Below, in pieces: positions 15,264 to 31,483 of a stretch of 64,000 nt of DNA. A program made the translations under genes and the position numbers. Source of the stretch: Bradyrhizobium betae (lineage in GTDB: Bacteria; Pseudomonadota; Alphaproteobacteria; Rhizobiales; Xanthobacteraceae). The stretch is from NCBI RefSeq assembly GCF_008932115.1, contig NZ_CP044543.1, positions 6,082,501-6,146,500 on the forward strand, written 5' to 3'. The notes under the pieces were generated by a model. It was not told the DNA's origin, ran no database searches, and worked only from the letters and a program-made list of their open reading frames with translations. The first letter of the stretch is position 1. Each line of letters opens with the position of its first letter.

Positions 15264-15589
15264 GCTCATCCGCAACAATCAGGATCGACAGGCAGGACAG
15301 CGGCGGGCCGAAAGCTCGGACCGTGGGTGATGGGGACCGGGTAAGCCCTTGATCCGGATCAGGTCCGCGGAAGGTCGCCACGGGCATTCCGGCCGGCCCA
15401 CACCTTGACCTTTGGCCCCATCCGCAGTATCTACGCCGCACTCGCAGCCGGCCCGTTAGACGCGGATCTCCGGCGCGGCTTTGAAATCCCCGAACAATCG
15501 AGCCCGGTTTCCGGCTCATCCTTCGAGACAGAGGGCTGGGCCAACGGCGGCTGTTCGGATCCCTGAAATTCTTATTGGCGTCTCAAACG
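15264..15589. other. Intergenic region between tRNA-Trp and secE
   Basis: 326 bp without a convincing gene on either strand; the open frames here lack family features and good ribosome-binding sites. It should hold the secE-nusG promoter, but I could not single out a -35/-10 pair. Confidence 0.5.
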
Positions 15590-15781
15590 ATGGCAGTCAG
15601 CCCGTTCAAGTTCTTGCAGGAAGTGCGCTCGGAGACCGCCAAGGTCACCTGGCCGACCCGTCGTGAGACCACGATCACCACCATCATGGTGTTCGTGATG
15701 GTCGCCGTGGCCTCGATCTTCTTCTTCGCCGCCGACCAGATCATCCGCTACCTCATCACCTTCCTTTTGGGCATTCACTGA
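15590..15781 (+). CDS. secE: Preprotein translocase subunit SecE
   Basis: A 63-residue single-span SecE of the short alphaproteobacterial type. The conserved amphipathic segment FLQEVRSETAKVTWPTRRE comes first, with the invariant K-V-x-W-P, and then a hydrophobic membrane helix covers about residues 28-58. SecE clamps SecY in the inner-membrane translocon. The ATG at 15590 was chosen by homologous length; the in-frame TTG at 15575 would add five residues. The stop overlaps the nusG start (TGATG), so translation is probably coupled. The secE-nusG-rplK order is conserved across bacteria. Confidence 0.95.
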   Translation: MAVSPFKFLQEVRSETAKVTWPTRRETTITTIMVFVMVAVASIFFFAADQIIRYLITFLLGIH

Positions 15782-16338
15782 TGGCTACAGCCGCTGCAAC
15801 CCAATCGTCCGACAAGCGCTGGTACATCGTCCACGCCTATTCGAACTTCGAGAAGAAGGTCGCCGAATCGATCCGCGAGCAGGCCAAGCAGCGCGGGCTC
15901 GAGGAGCTGTTCGAGCTGGTGCTGGTTCCGACCGAGAAGGTCACCGAAGTCCGCCGCGGCCGCAAGATCGACGCCGAGCGCAAGTTCTTCCCGGGCTACG
16001 TGCTGGTGAAGATGAAGCTGACCGACGAGGCGTTTCATCTGATCAAGAACACGCCGAAGGTCACGGGCTTCCTCGGCGCCGAGAACAAGCCGATGCCGAT
16101 TTCCGAATCGGAAGCCATGCGCATCCTGCACCAGGTGCAGGAGGGCGTTGAGCGGCCGAAGGCGTCGGTGTCGTTCGAGATCGGCGAGAACGTGCGCGTG
16201 GCCGACGGCCCGTTCGCCTCGTTCTCGGGAGTGGTCGAGGAAATCGACGAGGCGCGCTCGCGCGTGAAGGTCGCGGTGTCGATCTTCGGCCGCGCCACGC
16301 CGGTCGAGTTGGAATTCGGTCAGGTCGAGAAGGTCTGA
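15781..16338 (+). CDS. nusG: Transcription termination/antitermination factor NusG
   Basis: A 185-residue NusG. The N-terminal NGN domain opens with RWYIVHAYSNFEKKVAESI, binds RNA polymerase, and includes the PGYVLVKMKL strand. The C-terminal KOW domain (about 128-185) contains VRVADGPFASFSGVVEEID and ends VELEFGQVEKV. It links elongating polymerase to Rho, and to the ribosome through S10. It overlaps secE by one base. Behind it, a GCGTGAG/CTCACGC hairpin (16348-16369) separates it from rplK by 130 bp. Confidence 0.97.
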   Translation: MATAAATQSSDKRWYIVHAYSNFEKKVAESIREQAKQRGLEELFELVLVPTEKVTEVRRGRKIDAERKFFPGYVLVKMKLTDEAFHLIKNTPKVTGFLGAENKPMPISESEAMRILHQVQEGVERPKASVSFEIGENVRVADGPFASFSGVVEEIDEARSRVKVAVSIFGRATPVELEFGQVEKV

Positions 16339-16347
16339 TCGTTTGAG

Positions 16348-16369
16348 GCGTGAGGCTTAGGTCTCACGC
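16348..16369 (+). other. Intercistronic hairpin between nusG and rplK
   Basis: GCGTGAG and CTCACGC form a 7-bp perfect stem around an 8-base loop. There is no U-tract, so full termination is unlikely; mRNA processing or a stability role is possible. Confidence 0.45.
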
Positions 16370-16468
16370 TAACAAGAGGCCGTGGGAGGGAGAGGGCGGT
16401 TGCCAGCCGCATCCGACCCAGACCACGAACCTGAAACCGCCGGCTAGCCGGCACAACAGGAGTGATAC

Positions 16469-16897
16469 ATGGCAAAGAAAGTGACCGGATACCTGAAGCT
16501 TCAGGTCCCGGCCGGTGCGGCGAATCCCTCGCCCCCGATCGGTCCCGCGCTTGGTCAGCGCGGTCTCAACATCATGGAGTTCTGCAAGGCGTTCAACGCC
16601 CAGACCCAGAAGGAAGAGAAGAACACCCCGATTCCCGTCGTGATCACGATCTACGCCGATCGTTCGTTCACGTTCGAGATGAAGACCCCTCCGATGTCCT
16701 TCTTCCTCAAGCAGGCTGCCAAGATCCAGTCCGGTTCGAAAGCTCCGGGCCGTGACAAGGCTGGCGCGGTGACCAAAGCGCAGGTGCGCGAGATCGCCGA
16801 GAAGAAGATGAAGGACCTGAATTGCGACTCGATCGAGTCGGCCATGAAGATGGTCGAGGGCTCTGCCCGTTCGATGGGTCTGGAAGTGGCGGGGTAA
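16469..16897 (+). CDS. rplK: 50S ribosomal protein L11
   Basis: L11, 142 residues, the standard length. The N-terminal domain carries the proline-rich thiostrepton-region motif [20 protein letters not shown], and the C-terminal domain binds the GTPase-associated centre of 23S rRNA. Together with L10/L12 it forms the factor-binding stalk base. CAGGAG precedes the ATG. The gene lies 6 bp before rplA, which forms the L11 operon. In E. coli L1 represses this mRNA; whether it does here is not shown. Confidence 0.98.
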   Translation: MAKKVTGYLKLQVPAGAANPSPPIGPALGQRGLNIMEFCKAFNAQTQKEEKNTPIPVVITIYADRSFTFEMKTPPMSFFLKQAAKIQSGSKAPGRDKAGAVTKAQVREIAEKKMKDLNCDSIESAMKMVEGSARSMGLEVAG

Positions 16898-16903
16898 GCG
16901 GCT

Positions 16904-17596
16904 ATGGCAATCGGAAAGCGTTTGAACAAAGCTCGCGAAGGTGTTGATCGCGAAAAGCTTTACCCGCTCGCGGACGCCATCAAGATGGTCAAGGAACGCG
17001 CGAAAGCGAAGTTCGACGAGACCATCGAGGTCGCGATCAATCTCGGCGTCGATCCGCGTCACGCCGACCAGATGGTCCGCGGCGTCGTGACCCTGCCGAA
17101 CGGCACCGGCCGTACGCTCCGCGTCGGCGTGTTCGCCCGCGGCGCCAAGGCCGACGAGGCCAAGGCTGCAGGTGCCGACGTCGTCGGTGCCGAGGACCTG
17201 GTCGAGAAGGTGCAGAACGGCACGATCGATTTCGACCGTTGTATTGCGACCCCCGACATGATGCCGCTGGTCGGCCGTCTCGGTAAGGTGCTCGGCCCGC
17301 GCGGCCTGATGCCGAACCCGAAGATCGGTACCGTGACCATGGACGTCACCGGTGCGGTGAAGGGTGCCAAGGGCGGCTCGGTCGAGTTCCGCGTCGAGAA
17401 GGCCGGCATCCTGCAGGCCGGCGTCGGCAAGGCCTCGTTCACCGAGGAGAAGCTGGTCGAGAACATCAAGGCGCTCGCGGACGCGGTCTCCAAGGCCAAG
17501 CCCGCCGGCTCCAAGGGCACCTACATCCAGCGCGTTGCGGTGTCCTCGACGATGGGCCCGGGCGTGAAGGTCGAGCCGGGCACCATCCTGGGCTAA
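16904..17596 (+). CDS. rplA: 50S ribosomal protein L1
   Basis: L1, 230 residues, the usual length. It carries the signature [15 protein letters not shown] and the two-domain order typical of L1, with [19 protein letters not shown] near the end. L1 forms the mobile stalk that guides tRNA out of the E site. It is the second gene of the L11 operon and is followed by a strong terminator-like hairpin at 17619-17650, so the operon probably ends here. Confidence 0.98.
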   Translation: MAIGKRLNKAREGVDREKLYPLADAIKMVKERAKAKFDETIEVAINLGVDPRHADQMVRGVVTLPNGTGRTLRVGVFARGAKADEAKAAGADVVGAEDLVEKVQNGTIDFDRCIATPDMMPLVGRLGKVLGPRGLMPNPKIGTVTMDVTGAVKGAKGGSVEFRVEKAGILQAGVGKASFTEEKLVENIKALADAVSKAKPAGSKGTYIQRVAVSSTMGPGVKVEPGTILG

Positions 17597-17618
17597 GGTT
17601 CGAGAATTGCATGAGGCG

Positions 17619-17650
17619 AGGGGCGGAATCGGGTGACCGATTCCGTCCCT
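17619..17650 (+). terminator. Rho-independent terminator after rplA
   Basis: GGGGCGGAATCGG and CCGATTCCGTCCCT form a stem of about 13 bp around GTGA, followed by TTCCATTTT. It separates the L11 operon from the D-2-hydroxyacid dehydrogenase gene and argues against that gene's longer upstream start, which would lie inside the stem. Confidence 0.8.
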
Positions 17651-17686
17651 TTCCATTTTAGACTGGACTCACCGGAAACAAGAACA

Positions 17687-18640
17687 ATGGCTGACAAGGT
17701 CCTGATCTACTCGCGCTTTCCCAAGACGATGATGGCGCGTTTCGCCGAGCGGTTCGAACTGCTCGACACCGCCGGCAAACCGGCGCGAGAGGTGTTTCCG
17801 TCGGAAGACCTTGGCAGTATCCGCGCGATCCTGACCGGCGGCGGCCAGCCGCTCGGCGCGGAAGCGATGGACCTGTTTCCGAAGCTCGGCGCCATCATCT
17901 GCTACGGGACCGGTTATGACGGTGTCGATCTGAAGGCGGCCTCCGCCCGCAACATCGCGGTCGGCCACAGCCCCGGTGCCAATGCGGCCTCGGTCGCCGA
18001 TATCGCGATGACCCTGATGCTGGCGACGACGCGGCGGATCCTGGTCGCCGACCAATATGTCCGCAGCGGCGACTGGGCGGCGTCGAAGCCGTCGCCGATG
18101 ATGCGGCCCCAGGCCGGCATGCCCGGCCGCCGCATCGGCGTCTACGGCATGGGCGAGATCGGCCGCAAGATCGCGGCGCGCAGCGCCGCCTTCGAAAGCG
18201 AAATCGGCTATTTCAGCCGCACCAAATACGATCTGCCCTATCAATATTTCCCGACGCTGGAGGCGCTGGCCGACTGGTGCAGCGTGCTGATGATCGCGGT
18301 CCGGGCAGGGGCCGACACCCAGCATGTCGTCAATGCCGATATCCTGAAGCGGCTCGGGGCGGACGGTTATGTCGTCAACATCTCCCGCGGCTCTGTGATC
18401 GACGAGAAGGCCCTGGTCGCGGCGCTGACCGACAAGACCATCGCGGGCGCCGGTCTCGACGTCTTCGAGAAGGAGCCGCACGCCCCGGACGCGCTGACCA
18501 CGCTCCCCAACGTGGTGTTCGCCCCGCATATCGGCGGCCACACCCTCGAATCGCACGTCGCCATGCAGAACTGCGTGCTGGCGAACCTGGCCGCGTTTTT
18601 CGCGGGCAAGCCGCTGCCTTATGCGGTCAAATCGGCCTGA
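17687..18640 (+). CDS. D-2-hydroxyacid dehydrogenase (NAD(P)-dependent)
   Basis: A 317-residue member of the D-isomer 2-hydroxyacid dehydrogenase family, full length. The Rossmann motif is IGVYGMGEIGRKIA. The catalytic Arg is in IAVRAGADTQ, the Glu in AGLDVFEKEPHAP and the His in PHIGGHT, all in the usual order. It probably reduces a 2-keto acid such as glyoxylate or hydroxypyruvate with NAD(P)H. The start at 17687 (MADKVLIYS) is chosen because the rplA terminator lies upstream. It sits between the L11 and L10 operons in the same direction, an unusual place for a metabolic gene. No partner gene is near, so the substrate is unknown. Confidence 0.87.
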   Translation: MADKVLIYSRFPKTMMARFAERFELLDTAGKPAREVFPSEDLGSIRAILTGGGQPLGAEAMDLFPKLGAIICYGTGYDGVDLKAASARNIAVGHSPGANAASVADIAMTLMLATTRRILVADQYVRSGDWAASKPSPMMRPQAGMPGRRIGVYGMGEIGRKIAARSAAFESEIGYFSRTKYDLPYQYFPTLEALADWCSVLMIAVRAGADTQHVVNADILKRLGADGYVVNISRGSVIDEKALVAALTDKTIAGAGLDVFEKEPHAPDALTTLPNVVFAPHIGGHTLESHVAMQNCVLANLAAFFAGKPLPYAVKSA

Positions 18641-19218
18641 ATCGGCACCTATGGGCTCGGGTCAAGCCCCGCCGGCAACGGATTGGAACTGGTGTGAATT
18701 TTGCTCTTGGCAAGCGGGCAGAGAGCGGTTAAAGAACCGCTTCCGGACGTGCCGGCTTCGGCTGGCGCGTTCGTGCACGCATTCCGAAAACCCGACAAGA
18801 CAGGAGATCATTCCTTTTCAGGACGTCCGCGAGGATTTGCCGGAAAAGGAAGGAAAACCCGTCGGTTGGTGGAATGCGGGCAGAGGTCGGGCGGTTCGCC
18901 GGCTGACCTTGTCCTGTCCAAGACTGCAGGCGCCCGCGGGGAATTTCGATTTCTCAACGGCTTAATCGCATGGCCTGCATAGACGGGTGAAGACCGGATT
19001 TCACGTCGCAGCTCGCCTGAGGGCAGGTTGCGGAATGGGTTTGGTTCGGACCTCGACACCCCGTGGGCCCAAAAGGCTCCGGGAGGGCAGGCTTTAATCG
19101 TTGTCTCGCCCCGGCGTGTCCAAAGGGTTTTGACCCAGAGGTTCAGGTTTGGGTGGGACGATGGGTGCAACCCGGCGGTCCCGCTTTCGCGATGGCCGCC
19201 AACCGGAAAGAGCTTGCT
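18641..19218 (+). promoter_or_regulatory. Long leader region upstream of rplJ
   Basis: 578 bp without a gene. AGCGGTT-AAAG-AACCGCT (18724-18741) is a perfect 7-bp hairpin soon after the dehydrogenase stop. The rest should contain the rplJL promoter and the untranslated leader that in many bacteria binds L10-L12 for feedback control. Frames here can be read on into rplJ but show no family sequence before the GTG at 19219. No specific promoter was identified. Confidence 0.45.
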
Positions 19219-19737
19219 GTGGAACGAGCGGCAAAAAAGGAAGCGGTCGAACAGCTCAACGGGGTCTTCAAGACCACGAGCGTCGCGGTCGTTGCCCAAT
19301 ATTCCGGCCTGACCGTTGTCCAGATGCAGAAGCTGCGTACGCAGATGAAGCAGGCTGGCGCCTCGGTGAAGGTCTCGAAGAACCGTCTCGCCAAAATTGC
19401 TCTTGAAGGCACTGACGTCGTTGCCATCGGTCCCATGCTGAAGGGGCCGACCGTGATCGCCACTTCGAACGATCCGGTAGCGGCGCCGAAGGTCGCCGTC
19501 GAATTCGCCAAGACGAACGAAAAGTTCGTCATCGTCGGCGGCTCGATGGGAACGACCGTCCTGAATGTCGACGGCGTGAAGGCGCTTGCCTCGCTGCCGT
19601 CGCTTGACGAACTGCGCGCAAAGATCGTCGGCCTGCTTGTGGCCCCGGCGACCAAGATCGCTCAACTCGCCAATGCGCCCGCGGGCAAGCTCGCGCGCGT
19701 CATCCAGGCTCATGCCTCAAAGGGCGAAGCGGCCTGA
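19219..19737 (+). CDS. rplJ: 50S ribosomal protein L10
   Basis: L10, 172 residues from a GTG start at 19219, giving [13 protein letters not shown] as the first residues after Met, as in remembered Bradyrhizobium L10. GGAAAGAG precedes the GTG at good spacing. The frame is open upstream to 19063 and would give 224 residues, but the extra part is not L10-like. The N-terminal domain binds 23S rRNA; the C-terminal helix holds the L12 dimers. It is followed by rplL after 54 bp. In many bacteria L10-L12 represses this mRNA through the leader. Confidence 0.97.
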   Translation: MERAAKKEAVEQLNGVFKTTSVAVVAQYSGLTVVQMQKLRTQMKQAGASVKVSKNRLAKIALEGTDVVAIGPMLKGPTVIATSNDPVAAPKVAVEFAKTNEKFVIVGGSMGTTVLNVDGVKALASLPSLDELRAKIVGLLVAPATKIAQLANAPAGKLARVIQAHASKGEAA

Positions 19738-19791
19738 CGCCCTTCGCAAAACTCAAACCCGAACCAGACTTACATTCAAGGAAACTGAACA

Positions 19792-20169
19792 ATGGCTGAC
19801 CTGCAGAAGATCGTTGACGACCTCTCGAGCCTCACCGTGCTCGAAGCTGCCGAACTCGCGAAGCTCCTCGAAGAGAAGTGGGGCGTTTCGGCTGCCGCGG
19901 CTGTCGCCGTGGCTGGCCCGGCTGGCGGTGGCGCTGCCGCTGCTCCGGCGGAAGAGAAGACCGAGTTCACGGTCGTTCTGGCCGCTGCCGGCGACAAGAA
20001 GATCGAGGTCATCAAGGAAGTCCGCGCCATCACCGGCCTGGGCCTGAAGGAAGCAAAGGACCTCGTCGAGGGCGCGCCGAAGCCTGTCAAGGAAGGCGTG
20101 AACAAGGACGAAGCCGAGAAGATCAAGGTCCAGCTCGAGAAGGCTGGCGCGAAGGTCGAGCTCAAGTAA
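19792..20169 (+). CDS. rplL: 50S ribosomal protein L7/L12
   Basis: L7/L12, 125 residues. It has the N-terminal dimerisation helices ([20 protein letters not shown]), an Ala/Gly-rich hinge at about 38-55, and a C-terminal factor-binding domain with [20 protein letters not shown] and a Lys-rich end. It is present in several copies on the stalk and recruits elongation factors. It is separated from rpoB by 480 bp with several hairpins, which suggests that rpoB expression is partly uncoupled. Confidence 0.98.
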   Translation: MADLQKIVDDLSSLTVLEAAELAKLLEEKWGVSAAAAVAVAGPAGGGAAAAPAEEKTEFTVVLAAAGDKKIEVIKEVRAITGLGLKEAKDLVEGAPKPVKEGVNKDEAEKIKVQLEKAGAKVELK

Positions 20170-20649
20170 GCAACGCTTACTGGCGAAAGATCCCGGCAAG
20201 CGTCAGCGAAACCGGGGTCTCGGTCCATCTCGAAAGGGTGGGCCAGATGCAAAAGGCGTGCGACGGAACGTCCCGACGCAGGCTGAACACGAAAAAGTGT
20301 GGGGATTTGAGGGTTTACCCCTCGAATCTCCACTATTGTCGCCCCATATCGGTTCGGCAGCACGAAAGCGCGGTGGGCAGGGATGCCGGATTTCCCTGTA
20401 AGCCGTTGGGAGAGCAGGCTATTTCGGGCTTTTGCAGTCCGTGAAGACGATCGTTGTGACGGGCGGGCGTGCCTATGCGCCCCGCGCGTCGTTTTGCGTT
20501 TTGAAGGTCTGAAGAACAGATTCAGGACATGACGGCCTGAAACTGGATTTTTGGTCCCCAAGACGGGTTCGAAAAATTCAACCCGGGGAGCGGTGGCAGC
20601 CGCGTCCTGGACGACGCGCCCCGAGCGGGCGACGAAATGAGAGGCCACG
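20170..20649 (+). promoter_or_regulatory. rplL-rpoB intergenic region with three stem-loops
   Basis: 480 bp with no gene. Structures seen: AGATCCCGG/CCGGGGTCT (20188-20220, one G-U pair); a longer imperfect hairpin from AGTGTGGGGATTTGAGGG to CCCTCGAATCTCCACT (20296-20334); and GGGCG/CGCCC at 20465-20482, followed shortly by GTTTTGCGTTTT. The last is terminator-like but has a short stem. In E. coli the matching spacer holds an attenuator and an RNase III site; a similar role here is inference. Confidence 0.5.
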
Positions 20650-24774
<4,125 letters not shown>

Positions 24775-24785
24775 CACGACCTTTC

Positions 24786-24845
24786 ATGCCCGGCCTTCAC
24801 GGCCGGGCATTGGCGCCCCTCCCGAGGCCTTGAGGGCAGGGCGCC
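24786..24845 (+). other. Two hairpins in the rpoB-rpoC spacer
   Basis: ATGCCCGGCC-TTCAC-GGCCGGGCAT (24786-24810) is a perfect 10-bp stem, and GGCGCCC/GGGCGCC (24812-24845) a second. Neither has a U-tract, so they may mark RNA processing or slow the polymerase rather than terminate. Confidence 0.5.
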
Positions 24846-24903
24846 CCGATTGAGTGATTTTCGAATTTGCGGCCGTAGGCGACCGGCACGCGAGGAGAAG
24901 ACG

Positions 24904-29100
<4,197 letters not shown>

Positions 29101-29130
29101 TGGTTCATCCGTAGGAATACGAGGATAACG

Positions 29131-29158
29131 AAAAGGCCGGCGCAAGCCGGCCTTTTTG
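29131..29158 (+). terminator. Rho-independent terminator after rpoC
   Basis: AAAAGGCCGGC-GCAA-GCCGGCCTTTTTG: a 7-bp perfect GC stem (GGCCGGC/GCCGGCC) extended by A-T pairs and followed by a T-run. It closes the rpoBC transcription unit. Confidence 0.95.
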
Positions 29159-29290
29159 CTGCTTTGTTTCCCTGTTGCGGTGCAGGATCAACCTTTGTTC
29201 ATCTTTCCTTCAGGCGCAAAAGCGCTTCTGCTAGGGGAGCTTAGACGGCGGTCCCGTGACGGGGGCAGGGCCGGAGACCACGGAACGCAC

Positions 29291-31351
29291 ATGCTTGATC
29301 TCGCAATCGTAGGCGGCGGCCCCGGCGGGCTGATGAGCGCCTGGTACCTGAAGCGTAAGCTCGGCGACCTCTGCCGCGTCACCATCTACGAGGCCTCGGA
29401 CCGGCTCGGCGGCAAGATCGTCACGCGCAAATTCGATTCCGCACCCGCGATGTACGAAGCCGGCGTTGCCGAGATCTACGACTACTCGATGACCGGCCCC
29501 GATCCGCTGCGCGAGCTGATTCAGCATTTCGGACTTCAGACCATTCCGATGGACGCCGAGCAGGTCCAGTTCGGCGGTGAACTCCTCAACGACGTCGCAG
29601 GCATGCGCCGCAAATACGGCGCCAAGACCGCGGCGGCGATCGAGGCGTTCCGCAAGCGCTGCGCCGAGGCGCTGTCGCCGATCGAGTATTACGAGGGCGT
29701 CGGCGCGCACGACAACGAGAACCCCTGGGCCTACAAGACCGCCGAGCAGGTGCTCGACGAGGAGGTCGAGGACGAAACCGCAAAGCGCTTCTTCAAGGTG
29801 ATGGCGCGCTCGGACATCGCGACCGAAAGCCACAACACCAACGGCCTCAACGCGCTGAAGAACTATCTGATGGATGTCGACGGCTATATCGGCCTCTACT
29901 CCATCCAGAACGGCAATGAGCAGCTGATCGAATGCCTGCAGTCGGAGGTCAACGCCGACATCCAGCTCAATCATCGCGTGCTCGCCGTCGGCAAGGCGCC
30001 GACCGGCCGCTACCAGCTCAAGATGATGAACGGCAAGGGCCCTGAGACGCGTGACTTCGACCTCGTGCTGGTCTGCCTGCCGCATTCCTGGCTCGCTACC
30101 GTCGGCTGGGAAGGCGAGCAGCTGCGCAAGTCGATGGTCAAGCACGTCTCGTACTTCGATCGTCCGGCACACTACCTGCGCGTCTCGATCCTGTTCGACA
30201 CGCCGTTCTGGGGCGAGAAGATTCCCGGCGCCTGGTTCATGTCGGAGGCCTTCGGCGGCTGCTGCGTCTACAATGAAGGCGCGCGCCACGATGTCGGCAA
30301 GCATGGCGTCCTGAATTGGCTCATTCCCGGCTCGGATGCGCTGGCGTTCGCGAATCTCTCGGACCAGGAACTGATCGACGCTGCGCTGAAATCGCTGCCG
30401 GCCTCGTTCGGCGATGCGCGGGCGCATTTCATGGAAGGCAAGATCCATCGCTGGCTGTCGTCGGTGAACGCGATTCCAGGCGGTATGCCCGTGCGCGACG
30501 TCATGACCAATCACCGGCCCGAGCCGAAGGAACATCCCGGCATCGTGGTGGTCGGCGACTATCTGTTCGACTCGACCCTGAACGGGCTGCTCGATTCGTC
30601 GGACGCGGCAACCGACATCATCCTGACCGAGATGATGCGGCTGCGCCGCGAGCGTGCGCAGGACGGCAAGCCGCTGTCGGACAAGATCGATCGCGAGTAT
30701 TTCGAGAACTATCGCGGCCTCGGCCCCTATAGCGAGGCGTGGCGGCATTTCACGGATCCCGACTATCTCACAAAGCTGATCGGCATCGTCTGGGGCAAGG
30801 CCAAGGGCGCCAAGCTGTTGATCGCGGGCTCGGCCAGCGGCGAGCTGGTCGGCGCACTGCGCGAGCGCGGCATCGATGCCTGGGGCATCGAGAATAACCG
30901 TGCCATTCATGCCAAGACGCCGAAGGCGCTGAAGAAGTACAACAAGCTCGGCTCGATCACCGACATGCCGTTCAAGGACGGCGCGTTCGACTTCGTGTTC
31001 GAGACCAGCCTCTGCCATGTTTCCCCGAAGCAGGTGGTCCGCGCGATCCGCGAGCTCAACCGCGTGGTCAGGACCGGTCTCGTGTTCGGCTCGATCACCT
31101 CGGACATGGCCTCGGCCGTGATCGACCGCTACGACCTGCTGCGCGGGGTCAAGAAGCTCGGCACCTGGTGGGAATGGTCCGAACTGTTCTTCGGCAACGG
31201 CTTCGACCTGTCGATGCACCGCAAGGACTGCGCCGACGCGCTCTGGGAGACGACGCTCGCCGCCAACAAGGGCCCGGGCCAGTGGTACGCCGACGCCGAC
31301 AGCTTGCGCTATTCGTTCTTCGACAAGGTCGAGGAGGAGGACGACGACTAG
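29291..31351 (+). CDS. FAD-dependent oxidoreductase fused to a class I methyltransferase-like domain
   Basis: A 686-residue two-domain protein. The N-terminal part (1 to about 455) is a flavin amine oxidase/phytoene desaturase-type oxidoreductase: dinucleotide-binding LAIVGGGPGGLMSAWYL (4-20), DRLGGKIVTRKF as the second FAD motif, and VVVGDYLFDSTLNGLLDSS as the C-terminal FAD motif. The C-terminal part (about 505-640) resembles a SAM-dependent methyltransferase: LLIAGSASGEL as motif I, then AWGIENN, ITDMPFKDGAFDFVFETS and the later strand TGLVFGSI. Motif I has GSASG rather than GxGxG, so activity is uncertain. The tail is acidic (VEEEDDD). The ATG at 29291 starts just before the FAD motif; the frame runs back to 29156. 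The substrate is unknown. It is followed by an ABC exporter. Confidence 0.8.
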   Translation: MLDLAIVGGGPGGLMSAWYLKRKLGDLCRVTIYEASDRLGGKIVTRKFDSAPAMYEAGVAEIYDYSMTGPDPLRELIQHFGLQTIPMDAEQVQFGGELLNDVAGMRRKYGAKTAAAIEAFRKRCAEALSPIEYYEGVGAHDNENPWAYKTAEQVLDEEVEDETAKRFFKVMARSDIATESHNTNGLNALKNYLMDVDGYIGLYSIQNGNEQLIECLQSEVNADIQLNHRVLAVGKAPTGRYQLKMMNGKGPETRDFDLVLVCLPHSWLATVGWEGEQLRKSMVKHVSYFDRPAHYLRVSILFDTPFWGEKIPGAWFMSEAFGGCCVYNEGARHDVGKHGVLNWLIPGSDALAFANLSDQELIDAALKSLPASFGDARAHFMEGKIHRWLSSVNAIPGGMPVRDVMTNHRPEPKEHPGIVVVGDYLFDSTLNGLLDSSDAATDIILTEMMRLRRERAQDGKPLSDKIDREYFENYRGLGPYSEAWRHFTDPDYLTKLIGIVWGKAKGAKLLIAGSASGELVGALRERGIDAWGIENNRAIHAKTPKALKKYNKLGSITDMPFKDGAFDFVFETSLCHVSPKQVVRAIRELNRVVRTGLVFGSITSDMASAVIDRYDLLRGVKKLGTWWEWSELFFGNGFDLSMHRKDCADALWETTLAANKGPGQWYADADSLRYSFFDKVEEEDDD

Positions 31352-31483
31352 CCTTTCGGGCGCACCGGATTTGCCAATTGCTTTGCCGAATTCATCCTGA
31401 TCGCATAGAATCGGTGCAATAGCGGTTGCCGCTATGTCCTGCTTTCTCTGCGGTCATGCCGGCCGTCAGCATCGGTTGGTTTC

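Noticed and set aside
15199..15519. Minus-strand frame over tRNA-Trp and the secE leader
   Set aside because: It overlaps a certain tRNA gene and has no protein features.
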